From Methylobacterium sp. E-045 (GTDB lineage: Bacteria > Pseudomonadota > Alphaproteobacteria > Rhizobiales > Beijerinckiaceae), in contig NZ_JAKSYE010000085.1 in NCBI RefSeq assembly GCF_022829685.1, forward strand, positions 1-64,000: a stretch of 64,000 nucleotides of DNA, written 5' to 3'. Within the stretch, counting starts at the first letter, position 1; each line of letters opens with the position of its first letter. The translations under genes and the position numbers were made by a program. The notes beneath the pieces are model-generated. The model saw nothing but the letters and a program-made list of their open reading frames with translations, was not told where the DNA came from and ran no database searches. Positions 35,060 to 43,198 of the stretch are shown here, one piece after another.

Positions 35060-35662
35060 TCATGTCAGCGCGTGTGCGGTATCGAATTCGGTGGCGAATG
35101 CCGCCCCGGGACGGGCCATGCAGCGCTCGACCCATGCGTCGATGACGGGATCGCCCGCCTTGCCGAACCAGGCATAGGGCGAGTGGAGGAGCAGGTCCGC
35201 CGCCGTGAAGCGCTCGCCGAAGAGGTAGGGCCCCTCGGCGAGCCCGGCCGCGAGGCGCTGCCGCATCTCCGTGCCGCTGCGAAAGGTCGATGCGAGGGCG
35301 GGATGCGCGAGCCCGATCGCCTCCAACAGCATGACCGGCTCGACCACACCCGAATACCACGCGAACCAGCTGAGATAGGCTCCCCGCTGCGGATGCTCCG
35401 GCGGGATACTCAACCCCGCCTTCGGGAAGAGGTCGGCGAGGTAGAGCATGATCGCGCTGCTCTCCCAGGTCGTGACGCCATCATGGACAAGGAAGGGCAC
35501 CTTTCCCTCGGGATGGGGGTTGGCGGGATCACGCCGACCGGAACCGTCCCGGCGCGCGATGGCGACGATCTCTACGGACACGTCGTCGAGGGCGCCGAGC
35601 TCATGCAGCAGCGCGATGATGCGGGTCGAACGGCTTTTGGGCGAATGAAAGAGGGTCAGCAT
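35060..35662 (-). CDS. Glutathione S-transferase family protein
   Basis: 200 residues with the thioredoxin-like N-terminal domain (MLTLFHSPKSRSTRIIALLHE with a serine at the catalytic-type position, EGKVPFLV with cis-Pro, ESSAIMLYL glutathione contact) and a helical C-terminal domain (about 88-195). It conjugates or transfers glutathione to unknown substrates in the cytoplasm. It is divergent from a WYL-type regulator 75 bp away, which is a plausible controller. Confidence 0.87.
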   Translation of the reverse strand: MLTLFHSPKSRSTRIIALLHELGALDDVSVEIVAIARRDGSGRRDPANPHPEGKVPFLVHDGVTTWESSAIMLYLADLFPKAGLSIPPEHPQRGAYLSWFAWYSGVVEPVMLLEAIGLAHPALASTFRSGTEMRQRLAAGLAEGPYLFGERFTAADLLLHSPYAWFGKAGDPVIDAWVERCMARPGAAFATEFDTAHALT

Positions 35663-35737
35663 CGGGGCACTCCTGTTGGCGAGGTCGACACCGATGCTTA
35701 TAAATGAGGGCTACTGCCACTCTGCGTCAGTTGGACG

Positions 35738-36442
35738 ATGGCTCGCACGGACCGTCTCTTCCGGTTGCTCCAGGCCCTGCGCGTGCTGCCCGCGCCGGTG
35801 ACGGCGGCCCGGCTGGCGGAGGAGACGGGCGTGTCCCCCCGGTCGCTCTACCGCGACATCGACAGCCTTCGCGCAGCCGGCGCCCATATCGAGGGTGAGC
35901 GCGGCTACGGCTATCGTCTGATCGAGGATGGGGCTTTGCCGCCGCAGATCTTCGATCGCATCGAGATCGAAGCGCTGGTACTCGGCTTGTCCGAAGTCCG
36001 GCACATGGGTGATCCGGCGCTGGCGAAAGCCGCCGTCGCCGTACTCGCCAAGGTGGCGGCGACCCTTCCCGATACGGGCCAACAGCACCTGCTCCATGCT
36101 GTCTCCCAGGTCCGCCGGTCCGAGGAGCGCTTCGCCCCCTCCCCTGCTACGGCGGTGATCCGCGAAGGGTGCTGGCGCGAGGAAGCGGTGACGATCCGCT
36201 ACGCGGACGGCGACGCACGGATCACGGAACGGACGATCTGGCCCCTCGCGATCGTCTATCTCGACAGCAAGCTGGTGGTCCTCGCCTGGTGCTGCCTGCG
36301 CGAGGCACACCGGATGTTCCGGGTGGATCGGATCGCCGCGGCCGAACTTGCGGGCGCGAGTTTCCGGCCGAAACGCGTCGGGCTCCTGCGGGACTACCTC
36401 ACCGTGCTCAAGAGGACGGCCGCGGACGCGCCGAAGGACTGA
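35738..36442 (+). CDS. YafY-type HTH/WYL transcriptional regulator
   Basis: 234 residues: a winged HTH (RLFRLLQALRVLPAPVTAARLAEETGVSPRSLYRDI seen in pieces at about 6-40) and a WYL domain (about 135-205; KLVVLAWCCLREAHRMFRVDRI). WYL domains bind nucleic acids or ligands and control stress genes. The divergent glutathione transferase gene is the likely target. The WYL triad is replaced by VLAWC, as is frequent in this YafY subgroup. Confidence 0.85.
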   Translation: MARTDRLFRLLQALRVLPAPVTAARLAEETGVSPRSLYRDIDSLRAAGAHIEGERGYGYRLIEDGALPPQIFDRIEIEALVLGLSEVRHMGDPALAKAAVAVLAKVAATLPDTGQQHLLHAVSQVRRSEERFAPSPATAVIREGCWREEAVTIRYADGDARITERTIWPLAIVYLDSKLVVLAWCCLREAHRMFRVDRIAAAELAGASFRPKRVGLLRDYLTVLKRTAADAPKD

Positions 36443-36471
36443 GCACCGCGACGGCGCCCGCACGACGGAGA

Positions 36472-37401
36472 TCAGGCGCCGAAGATCGACCAGCCGAGGC
36501 GCCTGGTGAGCTGTTCCAGGGCGATCCGGCCGAGATGGGAATTGCCGGATGCGTCGAGTCCCGGTGACCAGACAGCGATCGAGGCCTTTTCCGGTGCCAC
36601 GGCGATGATCCCGCCGCCGACTCCGCTCTTGCCCGGCAGGCCGACCCGATACGCGAATTCGCCCGAGCCGTCGTAATGACCGCAGGTGAGCATCACCGCA
36701 TTGATACGCCGCGCTCTTTCAGCCGAGACCACGGAATAACCGGTCAGCGGGTTCCGCCCGGAATAGGCCAGGAAACGGGTCGCGTCGGCGAGTTGCCGGC
36801 ACGACATGGCGATGGCGCAGTGGTGAAAATAGACGCCGAGCGTGAAATCCACCGGATTGTCGAGAACCCCGAAGGATTTCATGTAGTTGGCGAGCGCGAT
36901 GTTGCGGTATCCGGTGCGCAGCTCCGAGGCCGCGACCGCCTCGTCGATGATGATGGTCGAGTCCTGTGCCAGGAACTGCATGAAACGCAGGATCTCACCC
37001 AGGGCTTCCCTGGGCTGATGGCCCGACAGGATCACGTCGGTGACCGCGATGGCCCCGGCGTTGATGAAGGGATTGCGTGGAATGCCGCGCTCCCGTTCCA
37101 ACTGGACGATGGAGTTGAACGGGCTGCCCGAAGGCTCGCGTCCCACCCGGCGCCAGAGCCGGTCGCCGGCCATGCCGAGCGCCAGGGTGAGGGTGAAGAC
37201 CTTCGAGATGCTCTGGATTGAGAACGGCGTGTCGCTGTCGCCTCCCGCCGCCACATGGCCGTCCGCGTCGATGACGACGAGACCGAACGCTTTCGGATCG
37301 ACTCGGGCGAGTTCCGGGATGTACGTGGCGACCTCTCCGCGGTCCGGCCTGTCCGCCATCTCTTCGGCGATCTCTTTGACGACGGTATCGAGGTCGGGCA
37401 C
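36472..37401 (-). CDS. glsA: Glutaminase
   Basis: 309 residues, a serine-dependent beta-lactamase-fold enzyme converting glutamine to glutamate and ammonia. Motifs: [13 protein letters not shown] with the nucleophile Ser-x-x-Lys, [43 protein letters not shown], and [10 protein letters not shown] near the C-terminus. I start at GTG 37401 ([13 protein letters not shown]), which matches the family start and length and has GGAGG about eleven bases upstream; the frame is open to a GTG at 37518 that would add 39 non-conserved residues. Together with glnII nearby it could cycle glutamine and glutamate, though the genes are not an operon. Confidence 0.93.
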   Translation of the reverse strand: MPDLDTVVKEIAEEMADRPDRGEVATYIPELARVDPKAFGLVVIDADGHVAAGGDSDTPFSIQSISKVFTLTLALGMAGDRLWRRVGREPSGSPFNSIVQLERERGIPRNPFINAGAIAVTDVILSGHQPREALGEILRFMQFLAQDSTIIIDEAVAASELRTGYRNIALANYMKSFGVLDNPVDFTLGVYFHHCAIAMSCRQLADATRFLAYSGRNPLTGYSVVSAERARRINAVMLTCGHYDGSGEFAYRVGLPGKSGVGGGIIAVAPEKASIAVWSPGLDASGNSHLGRIALEQLTRRLGWSIFGA

Positions 37402-37613
37402 GGCGGCGTTGTCCTCCGGACGGACGGGAGCGGCGGGTCCGTCAGCCAAACCCGCCGGCCCGGCGAGACGGCTCGCCAGGGCGGCGACGCAACGCAAAGG
37501 CCGTTCCGTTCGGGCCACCGGCGGATTGGCAGACGACAGGGCGGCTATGCCTCACCGGTAAAGGTTGTGCCCGGGCTCCGAGCCGGACACAATCGGCGGT
37601 CAGGAAACACCCA

Positions 37614-38711
37614 GTGACCGAACGCGCGCATCCCTATTCCTCCTCGCAGCAACTTCAGGCTCTCTCGGCGCTGAACGAGCGGACACGCGAGATCTTCCGG
37701 CAGATCGTCGAGAGTTACCTCACGACGGGCGAACCGGTGGGATCGCGCAACCTCGCGCGGATCCTGCCGATGGCCCTGTCCCCGGCCTCGATCCGCAACG
37801 TCATGGCGGATCTGGAGCATTCCGGGCTCATCTTCGCACCTCACACCTCGGCCGGGCGCCTGCCGACGGAACTCGGCCTGCGTTTCTTCGTCGACGCCAT
37901 GCTGGAGATCGGCGATGTCGGCCGCGAGGAGCAGGAGCGGATCGAGGCGCAGATGCGCGCCGCCGCCTCGGGCCACACTTTCGAGAGCGCCCTCGCCGAA
38001 GCCTCGTCGATGCTGTCCGGCATGTCGCGCGGGGCGGGCGTGGTCGTCACGACCAAGACCAACGTCCATCTCAAGCACATCGAGTTCGTGCGGCTCGATC
38101 CCGCCCGTGCCCTCGTCGTCCTCGTCTCCGACGACGGCTCGGTGGAGAACCGCCTCCTCGACCTGCCGCCCGGCCTGCCGGCGGGCGCCCTGCAGGAGGC
38201 CTCGAACTACCTCAACGCCCGCCTGCAGGGGCGAACCCTCGGAGGCCTGAGAGCGGAGATCGAGTCTGGCCGCGAGGCGATGAAGCGCGAACTCGACGTC
38301 ATCACCGAGCGGCTGGTCGATGCCGGCCTCGCCACCACGGTGGGGCCTTCGGAAGCGCGCCAGCTCATCGTACGCGGCCAGGCGAACCTGCTCGACGACC
38401 TGCGGGCGGTGGAAGATCTCGAACGGATCCGCCTGCTGTTCAACGATCTCGAGACGCAGAAGGACGTGATCGATCTCCTCTCCCGCGCCGAGGGCGGCGA
38501 AGGCGTCCGCATCTTCATCGGCTCGGAGAACAAGCTGTTCTCGCTCTCGGGCTCCTCGATGATCGCGGCGCCATTCCGGGACGGTTCGCAGAAGATCGTC
38601 GGCGTCGTCGGCGTCATCGGTCCGACCCGGCTCAACTATGCGCGGATCGTTCCGATGGTGGATTACACGGCAAGGGTGGTCTCGCGGATGCTGGACCGCG
38701 GCGGGCGCTGA
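37614..38711 (+). CDS. hrcA: Heat-inducible transcription repressor HrcA
   Basis: 365 residues. N-terminal winged helix with [40 protein letters not shown] and the [18 protein letters not shown] segment (each conserved in HrcA), then the dimerisation and GAF-like domains up to [20 protein letters not shown]. It represses chaperonin genes by binding CIRCE elements and is itself stabilised by GroEL. The start is GTG 37614. In many alphaproteobacteria grpE follows directly and rph lies divergently upstream; here neither is adjacent. No CIRCE element is visible near it. Confidence 0.95.
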   Translation: MTERAHPYSSSQQLQALSALNERTREIFRQIVESYLTTGEPVGSRNLARILPMALSPASIRNVMADLEHSGLIFAPHTSAGRLPTELGLRFFVDAMLEIGDVGREEQERIEAQMRAAASGHTFESALAEASSMLSGMSRGAGVVVTTKTNVHLKHIEFVRLDPARALVVLVSDDGSVENRLLDLPPGLPAGALQEASNYLNARLQGRTLGGLRAEIESGREAMKRELDVITERLVDAGLATTVGPSEARQLIVRGQANLLDDLRAVEDLERIRLLFNDLETQKDVIDLLSRAEGGEGVRIFIGSENKLFSLSGSSMIAAPFRDGSQKIVGVVGVIGPTRLNYARIVPMVDYTARVVSRMLDRGGR

Positions 38712-38805
38712 GGCATCCCGTCCCGGACGCCCGCTGCGCCGGCGAGGAGTGTGGGGGGAGCCATCGCAGCGTCGATGCGCTCGGGCGGAGCCCGCCCCAC
38801 GACCG

Positions 38806-39825
38806 CTACAGCCCGTTGAACCAGTCGTCGATGACGGCCCCGGATTCCGGCAGTGGGACCGCAGCGCCCGCGCGCACCCGGGCGCGCAGGTCGGCGGGGG
38901 AATAGCCGAAGGCCTGCTGGAAGGCCCGGCGGAAGCTGCGCTCCTGCTGGAAGCCGAACGCCGCCGCGATTTCGCCCACCGGCCGGTCGTCCATCCGCCG
39001 GGAGGCGATCGCCCGGTGGGCCCGTGCCAGCCGCAGGCTGCGGATGGTCGCGGCGACGTCGCCGGTGGCGCTCAAGAGGCGGTAGAGCCGCGAGCGCGAG
39101 AGGCCGAAATCGGCACAGATCGTGCCCGGCCCCAGATCCGGATCGGCCAGATGCGCCTCGATGTGGCGCCGGATCGCCTTGGCGGTCTCAGCCTCCGCCA
39201 CGGCATCGCTCTCCGAGCGGGGCCACGCCCCGCCGAGGCAGGAGGCGAGGAGATCGAGGCAGGTCCGGCCCGCCAGCGCGGCGCCGTCGGGCGCCAGGGT
39301 CTCGGGCAGGTCGATGAGCGCGCGGATATGGGCGCCCAGGATGAGGGCCTGCGGGGAGTCCGGTGCGAAGACCCGGCCGTCCAAACGGGCGACGGGGCCC
39401 ATCGCCGCCTCGAGGCGGCGTCGCGGGACGACGATGACGGTCCAGGTGATGCCCTCGAGGCGGTACTCGGCCGGGCTGGACAGCTTGGTCACGCAGAGCG
39501 AGCCGACCTCGAAGGTCATCGGCCGCCGGCCGCAGGTGCCGTAGCCTTAGCCGGCCTCGAACACGTTGATGAACACGTGGTCGAGGCGGCTGCGCGCGGC
39601 GAACGCCTTCGTGCGCACGAGGCGGAAGTCGCTGGCGCTCATCCGTCCGACCAGCACCGGACCGAGGCGGCGCAAGGCCGATTCGCTGACGAAGCGCTCG
39701 GCCTCCTCCGGTGTCAGCTGGATCTCGCCTGAGGTCGCCATGGCTTCCCGCCAGGCGGCCACGCGATAGGCGGCGTCCCCGTCGGCCAGCCGGATCGAGT
39801 GCCGGACGGTTGCAGATGTCGTCAC
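38806..39825 (-). pseudogene. AraC-family regulator interrupted by an in-frame TAA
   Basis: From GTG 39825 the frame encodes an AraC-binding-2-type N-terminal region (YRVAAWREAM, LVGRMSASDFRLVRTKAF, ARSRLDHVFINVFEAG), meets TAA at 39549-39547 (codon 93), and continues in the same frame with GYGTCGRRPMTFEVGS and on to a complete AraC HTH domain (about 230-325: SRSRLYRLLS, VGEIAAAFGFQQERSFRRAF). The total of about 339 residues equals an intact AraC-family protein, so one sense codon (probably GAA or CAA) has become a stop. A shorter product from ATG 39519 could still contain the DNA-binding domain. Converges with hrcA. Confidence 0.8.
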
Positions 39826-40029
39826 GCTACACGTTCCCGTCCGAGCCTAACGGACATTGCGTCCCAAATCATCGGAAAAACAAGACGCCCTGTCCGGAAC
39901 GTTCACGGCACCGTTGACGGACGATGGTCCGGCGTTTCATCTCGGCGGACGACGCGATGATCATGAACGACGCATTGGCACATCGCTCATCAACGCAATT
40001 GTTACGTTAAAATAATAAGGAAGTACGCT

Positions 40030-40332
40030 ATGGAGCGGATCGCGGTCGCGTTCGTCAAACCGATCTGCCTGGCTTTGATTTGCGCCGTCTCAGTTTATTA
40101 CTTAGCCGGGTCGATGAGCGCCGCGATCGTGATCAGCCTCATCCCGCTGCTGCTGGGATGGCTCGGCATCATGCAGGGGTTCGCCTACGGCCTCGCGGCC
40201 CTCGCCTTCCTCGCCGCGACCGCCTGGGCAGTGATCCCGGCCGAGACCAAAACCTACCTTCGCGACCAGACGCGGCAGGCGGTCGAGGTGGCCAGCCAGG
40301 AACTGAACAAGGAGATCGACAAGGCCCGGTAA
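40030..40332 (+). CDS. Small membrane protein
   Basis: 100 residues: three hydrophobic helices (about 10-28, 31-50, 54-70), a short turn (IPAETK), then a charged C-terminal amphipathic helix (YLRDQTRQAVEVASQELNKEI). The ATG has AAGGAAG about seven bases upstream, so translation is well supported. No family is recognised. It stands alone, with an AT-rich promoter-like stretch (39995-40018) upstream, and converges on the Gly-rich gene. Confidence 0.6.
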   Translation: MERIAVAFVKPICLALICAVSVYYLAGSMSAAIVISLIPLLLGWLGIMQGFAYGLAALAFLAATAWAVIPAETKTYLRDQTRQAVEVASQELNKEIDKAR

Positions 40333-40381
40333 CCGAACCGTCCCGGGGCGCGGCTCCAGCCGCTGTCCGGATCGAAGAAAA

Positions 40382-40409
40382 GGGGCGCCGAGCCTCTCGG
40401 CCGCGCCCC
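40382..40409 (-). terminator. Terminator of the Gly-rich gene
   Basis: GGGGCG-CCGAG / CTCGG-CCG-CGCCCC hairpin; read on the minus strand it is followed by the T-rich CCTTTTCTTCG, so it terminates the 40449-41387 gene. Confidence 0.6.
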
Positions 40410-40448
40410 CTCTCCATGATCTTCCGTTGAAGCCAAGGCTGCCGCCGT

Positions 40449-41387
40449 TCAGCCTCGGATGACGTCCACGATCTCGTAGGTGTCGGGATCGACGATGACG
40501 ATGTCGTCGTCGACGAGGACGTAACGGTAATCCTCGTATTCCGGCGCGATCCGCACGATGTCCGGCGGCAGGTCGTAGAGAGTGTAGCTGCGGGCGATCG
40601 CCGTACCGACGCTCAGGGCGAAGGCGCCCGCCGCGAGCCGGGTCACACCACGGCGAAGCACGCTCTGGCGAAATTCCGTGCGCTGGGGAGCGCCGAGTCG
40701 CCCATAGGCGCCGCGCACCGCACCGCGATCCCCGCGGCCGCCACGATCACCGCGACCGGCTCGGTCTCCGCGCTCGCCCCTGTCGCGGTCCATGCGGTCG
40801 CTACGGTCCGACTTGTCGCCGCGATCCATCTTGTCTCCGCGGGCGCCCTTGTCGTCACGATCACCCTTGCCGTCGCGGTCCATGCGATCGCCACGATCCG
40901 CCTTGCCGTCGCGATCACCCTTACCGTCGCGGTCCATGCGATCACCGCGATCCGCCTTGCCGTCTCGGTCAGCCTTACCGTCTCGGTCAGCCTTGCCGCC
41001 TGCATCCGGACGGTCGCCGCGGGCGCCCCCGACATCGTCGCCGCCACGACCCATACCGGCTGCACCGCCACGCTCGCCCGGGGGGCCACCACGCTCGGCT
41101 CCAGCACCGCCGCGATCCATTCCACCGCCCGCTCCGCCGCGCTCGGCTCCAGCACCGCCGCCGCGCTCCATGCCACCTGCACCGCCGCCAGCACCGCCGC
41201 GCACGCCGCCTCCGGCGCCACCGCCCGCTCCGCCAGCGCCTGCTCCGGCGCCAGCCGCGCCACCACCCGCAGCGCCGCCACCTGCACCACCGCCACCCCC
41301 GGCTCCGGGACCGCCCTGGGCGAAGGCCGTCGCCGCTCCGACGACCAGTACGGCGGCCGTCATAGTGCTTCGCAAGAGCTTGCTCAT
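40449..41387 (-). CDS. Exported Gly-rich / RGDR-repeat protein with DUF1236-like C-terminus, EcfG-promoter driven
   Basis: 312 residues. Signal peptide (TMTAAVLVVGAATAFA) then a glycine/alanine-rich block (25-120), a highly charged block (about 125-215) of ADRDGK, GDRMDRDGKG and RGDR units in tandem, a linker, and a C-terminal 45 residues (LYDLPPDIVRIAPEYEDYRY, then VDDDIVIVDPDTYEIVDVI) resembling the DUF1236 end of small periplasmic proteins. It is probably periplasmic or surface-bound; the disordered block resembles hydrophilic desiccation-type sequences. A perfect GGAAC-N17-CGTT promoter 60 bp upstream indicates general-stress control. Function unknown. Confidence 0.75.
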   Translation of the reverse strand: MSKLLRSTMTAAVLVVGAATAFAQGGPGAGGGGGAGGGAAGGGAAGAGAGAGGAGGGAGGGVRGGAGGGAGGMERGGGAGAERGGAGGGMDRGGAGAERGGPPGERGGAAGMGRGGDDVGGARGDRPDAGGKADRDGKADRDGKADRGDRMDRDGKGDRDGKADRGDRMDRDGKGDRDDKGARGDKMDRGDKSDRSDRMDRDRGERGDRAGRGDRGGRGDRGAVRGAYGRLGAPQRTEFRQSVLRRGVTRLAAGAFALSVGTAIARSYTLYDLPPDIVRIAPEYEDYRYVLVDDDIVIVDPDTYEIVDVIRG

Positions 41388-41446
41388 GTCGCTAAGTCCA
41401 TCCCTGCATCGAACTCGGACGCCGTATGGCGCCGATGTGAAGCCGA

Positions 41447-41472
41447 AACGGAAAGGCTGGCAAAACCGTTCC
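41447..41472 (-). promoter_or_regulatory. EcfG-type general-stress promoter, exact consensus
   Basis: On the minus strand GGAAC (41472-41468), a 17-bp spacer, then CGTT (41450-41447). All nine consensus positions match. The expected start site is about 50 nt before the Gly-rich gene ATG. Confidence 0.78.
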
Positions 41473-41754
41473 GAAATTTTCGACTATGCTTTTCTCATCA
41501 GTGAAAACGGCGTCCCACTGTATGTTCAAGCTTCGCAGTTAGGGGTTTTCACTTATTAGTGGCGTTGCGCCGCATCGCAGGAAAACCAGGAGATTCCCGG
41601 CAACCGGCCGAAGATCCGGGCTAACATTTCCCGCACGGTGTTCATGCACGGCGGCGGAAAGCTGTGATCGCGCTCTTGTGATTCTCGGTCCGGTGCTTAA
41701 CGTCGCCGCCCAAGAGACCTCCGCGAAGGTCCCGGAAAACGCCTGGGAGTCCAT
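41473..41754. other. Upstream region of MHS transporter gene
   Basis: 282 bp, AT-richer than the surroundings at 41473-41570, between the divergent stress promoter and the transporter start. It should hold the transporter promoter, but I cannot assign one. Confidence 0.4.
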
Positions 41755-43116
41755 ATGTCCGACGCTATCGCGATCGATCCTTCGCGGCCCGACGATCCGG
41801 CGGACCGCCGTCGCCGCATCTTCGCTATCGTCGGCTCCTCGTCGGGCAATCTCGTCGAGTGGTTCGACTTCTACTGCTATGCCTTCTTCGCGCTGTACTT
41901 CGCGCCCGTGTTCTTTCCCGAGGGCGACGATACCAGCCAGCTCCTGAAATCCGCCGCCGTGTTCGCGGTGGGGTTCTTCATGCGCCCCATCGGCGGCTGG
42001 CTGTTCGGCCGCATCGCCGACCGGCTCGGCCGCAAGACCTCGATGATGATCTCGGTCCTGATGATGTGCGGCGGATCGTTGATGATCGCCGTGCTGCCGA
42101 CCTATGCCAGCGTCGGACATTGGGCTCCCGCCCTGTTGCTCCTCGCCCGCATGATCCAGGGCCTGTCCGTGGGCGGCGAGTACGGCACCAGCGCCACCTA
42201 CATGAGCGAGGTCGCCCTGAAGGGCCAGCGCGGCTTCTTCGCCTCGTTCCAGTACGTCACCCTGATCGGAGGCCAGCTCCTCGCCTCGCTGGTGCTGATC
42301 ATCCTGCAGAGCTTCCTCACGGCCCAGCAGCTCACCGCCTGGGGCTGGCGCATCCCCTTCGTCATCGGGGCCTTCGCCGCCGTGGTCGCCCTGTTCCTGC
42401 GCTCGTCGCTCGCCGAGACCGCCACCAAGGAGGACATGGCGAACAAGGAATCGGGCACCTTCGCCGCCCTGTTCAAGCACTGGCGCGCGTTCTGCGTAGT
42501 GCTGGCCTACACGGCCGGCGGCTCGCTGAGCTTCTACACCTTCACCACCTACATGCCGAAGTATCTCTTCAACACGGCGCATATCGACAAGGTCACCGCC
42601 TCGCAGATCTCCACGGCGGCGCTCCTCGTCTACATGGTGATCCAGCCCTTCTTTGGCTGGCTGTCGGACCGGATCGGCCGCAAGACCAACATGCTGCTCT
42701 ATAGCGGCCTCGGCACCCTGATGGTGGTGCCGCTGATGACGGCCATCGGCGCCACCACCAACCCCTATCTCTCGTTCGGCCTGATCATGATCGGCCTCAC
42801 GGTGATCAGCTTCTACACCGGCATCAGCGGCATCGTGAAAGCCGAGCTGTTCCCTACCCAGGTCCGTGCGCTGGGCGTCGGCCTCTCCTACGCTGTCGCG
42901 AATTCCCTCTTCGGCGGCACGGCGGAGATGGTGGCCCTGTATCTGAAGCAGATCGGCTTCGAGAGCAGCTTCTTCTGGTACGTCACGGCCATGCTCGGCA
43001 TCGCCTTCGTCGGCTCGCTGATCATGCCGAACCCCAAGCGCCACGGCTATCTCGACGGAGACGGCACCGTGGAGGAGGCGCTGATGCGCAAATCACGCCG
43101 CCTCATCCCGGCCTGA
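41755..43116 (+). CDS. MHS family MFS transporter (KgtP-like, dicarboxylate/2-oxoglutarate type)
   Basis: 453 residues, twelve membrane helices. The metabolite:H+ symporter hallmarks are present: [20 protein letters not shown] (first helix), the loop motif [41 protein letters not shown] before helix six, and the second-half [11 protein letters not shown]. It imports a small organic acid with protons. KgtP and related carriers are the nearest match by feel, but substrate is not fixed by sequence. ATG 41755 has GGGAG six bases upstream. Confidence 0.88.
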   Translation: MSDAIAIDPSRPDDPADRRRRIFAIVGSSSGNLVEWFDFYCYAFFALYFAPVFFPEGDDTSQLLKSAAVFAVGFFMRPIGGWLFGRIADRLGRKTSMMISVLMMCGGSLMIAVLPTYASVGHWAPALLLLARMIQGLSVGGEYGTSATYMSEVALKGQRGFFASFQYVTLIGGQLLASLVLIILQSFLTAQQLTAWGWRIPFVIGAFAAVVALFLRSSLAETATKEDMANKESGTFAALFKHWRAFCVVLAYTAGGSLSFYTFTTYMPKYLFNTAHIDKVTASQISTAALLVYMVIQPFFGWLSDRIGRKTNMLLYSGLGTLMVVPLMTAIGATTNPYLSFGLIMIGLTVISFYTGISGIVKAELFPTQVRALGVGLSYAVANSLFGGTAEMVALYLKQIGFESSFFWYVTAMLGIAFVGSLIMPNPKRHGYLDGDGTVEEALMRKSRRLIPA

Positions 43117-43198
43117 GGCGACCCGCCCATCCGCCCTCGACCAGGCGGATGGGGACACGGCGGACCTGCGCCCCCGAGACCCGCGCAGGGTCCACCGG

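Noticed and set aside
37519..37613. CIRCE element near hrcA
   Set aside because: No TTAGCACTC-N9-GAGTGCTAA pattern, even allowing several mismatches, is visible.
40850..41000. Short tandem DNA repeats considered as non-coding satellite
   Set aside because: They stay in frame and encode RDGK/RGDR units of the exported protein.
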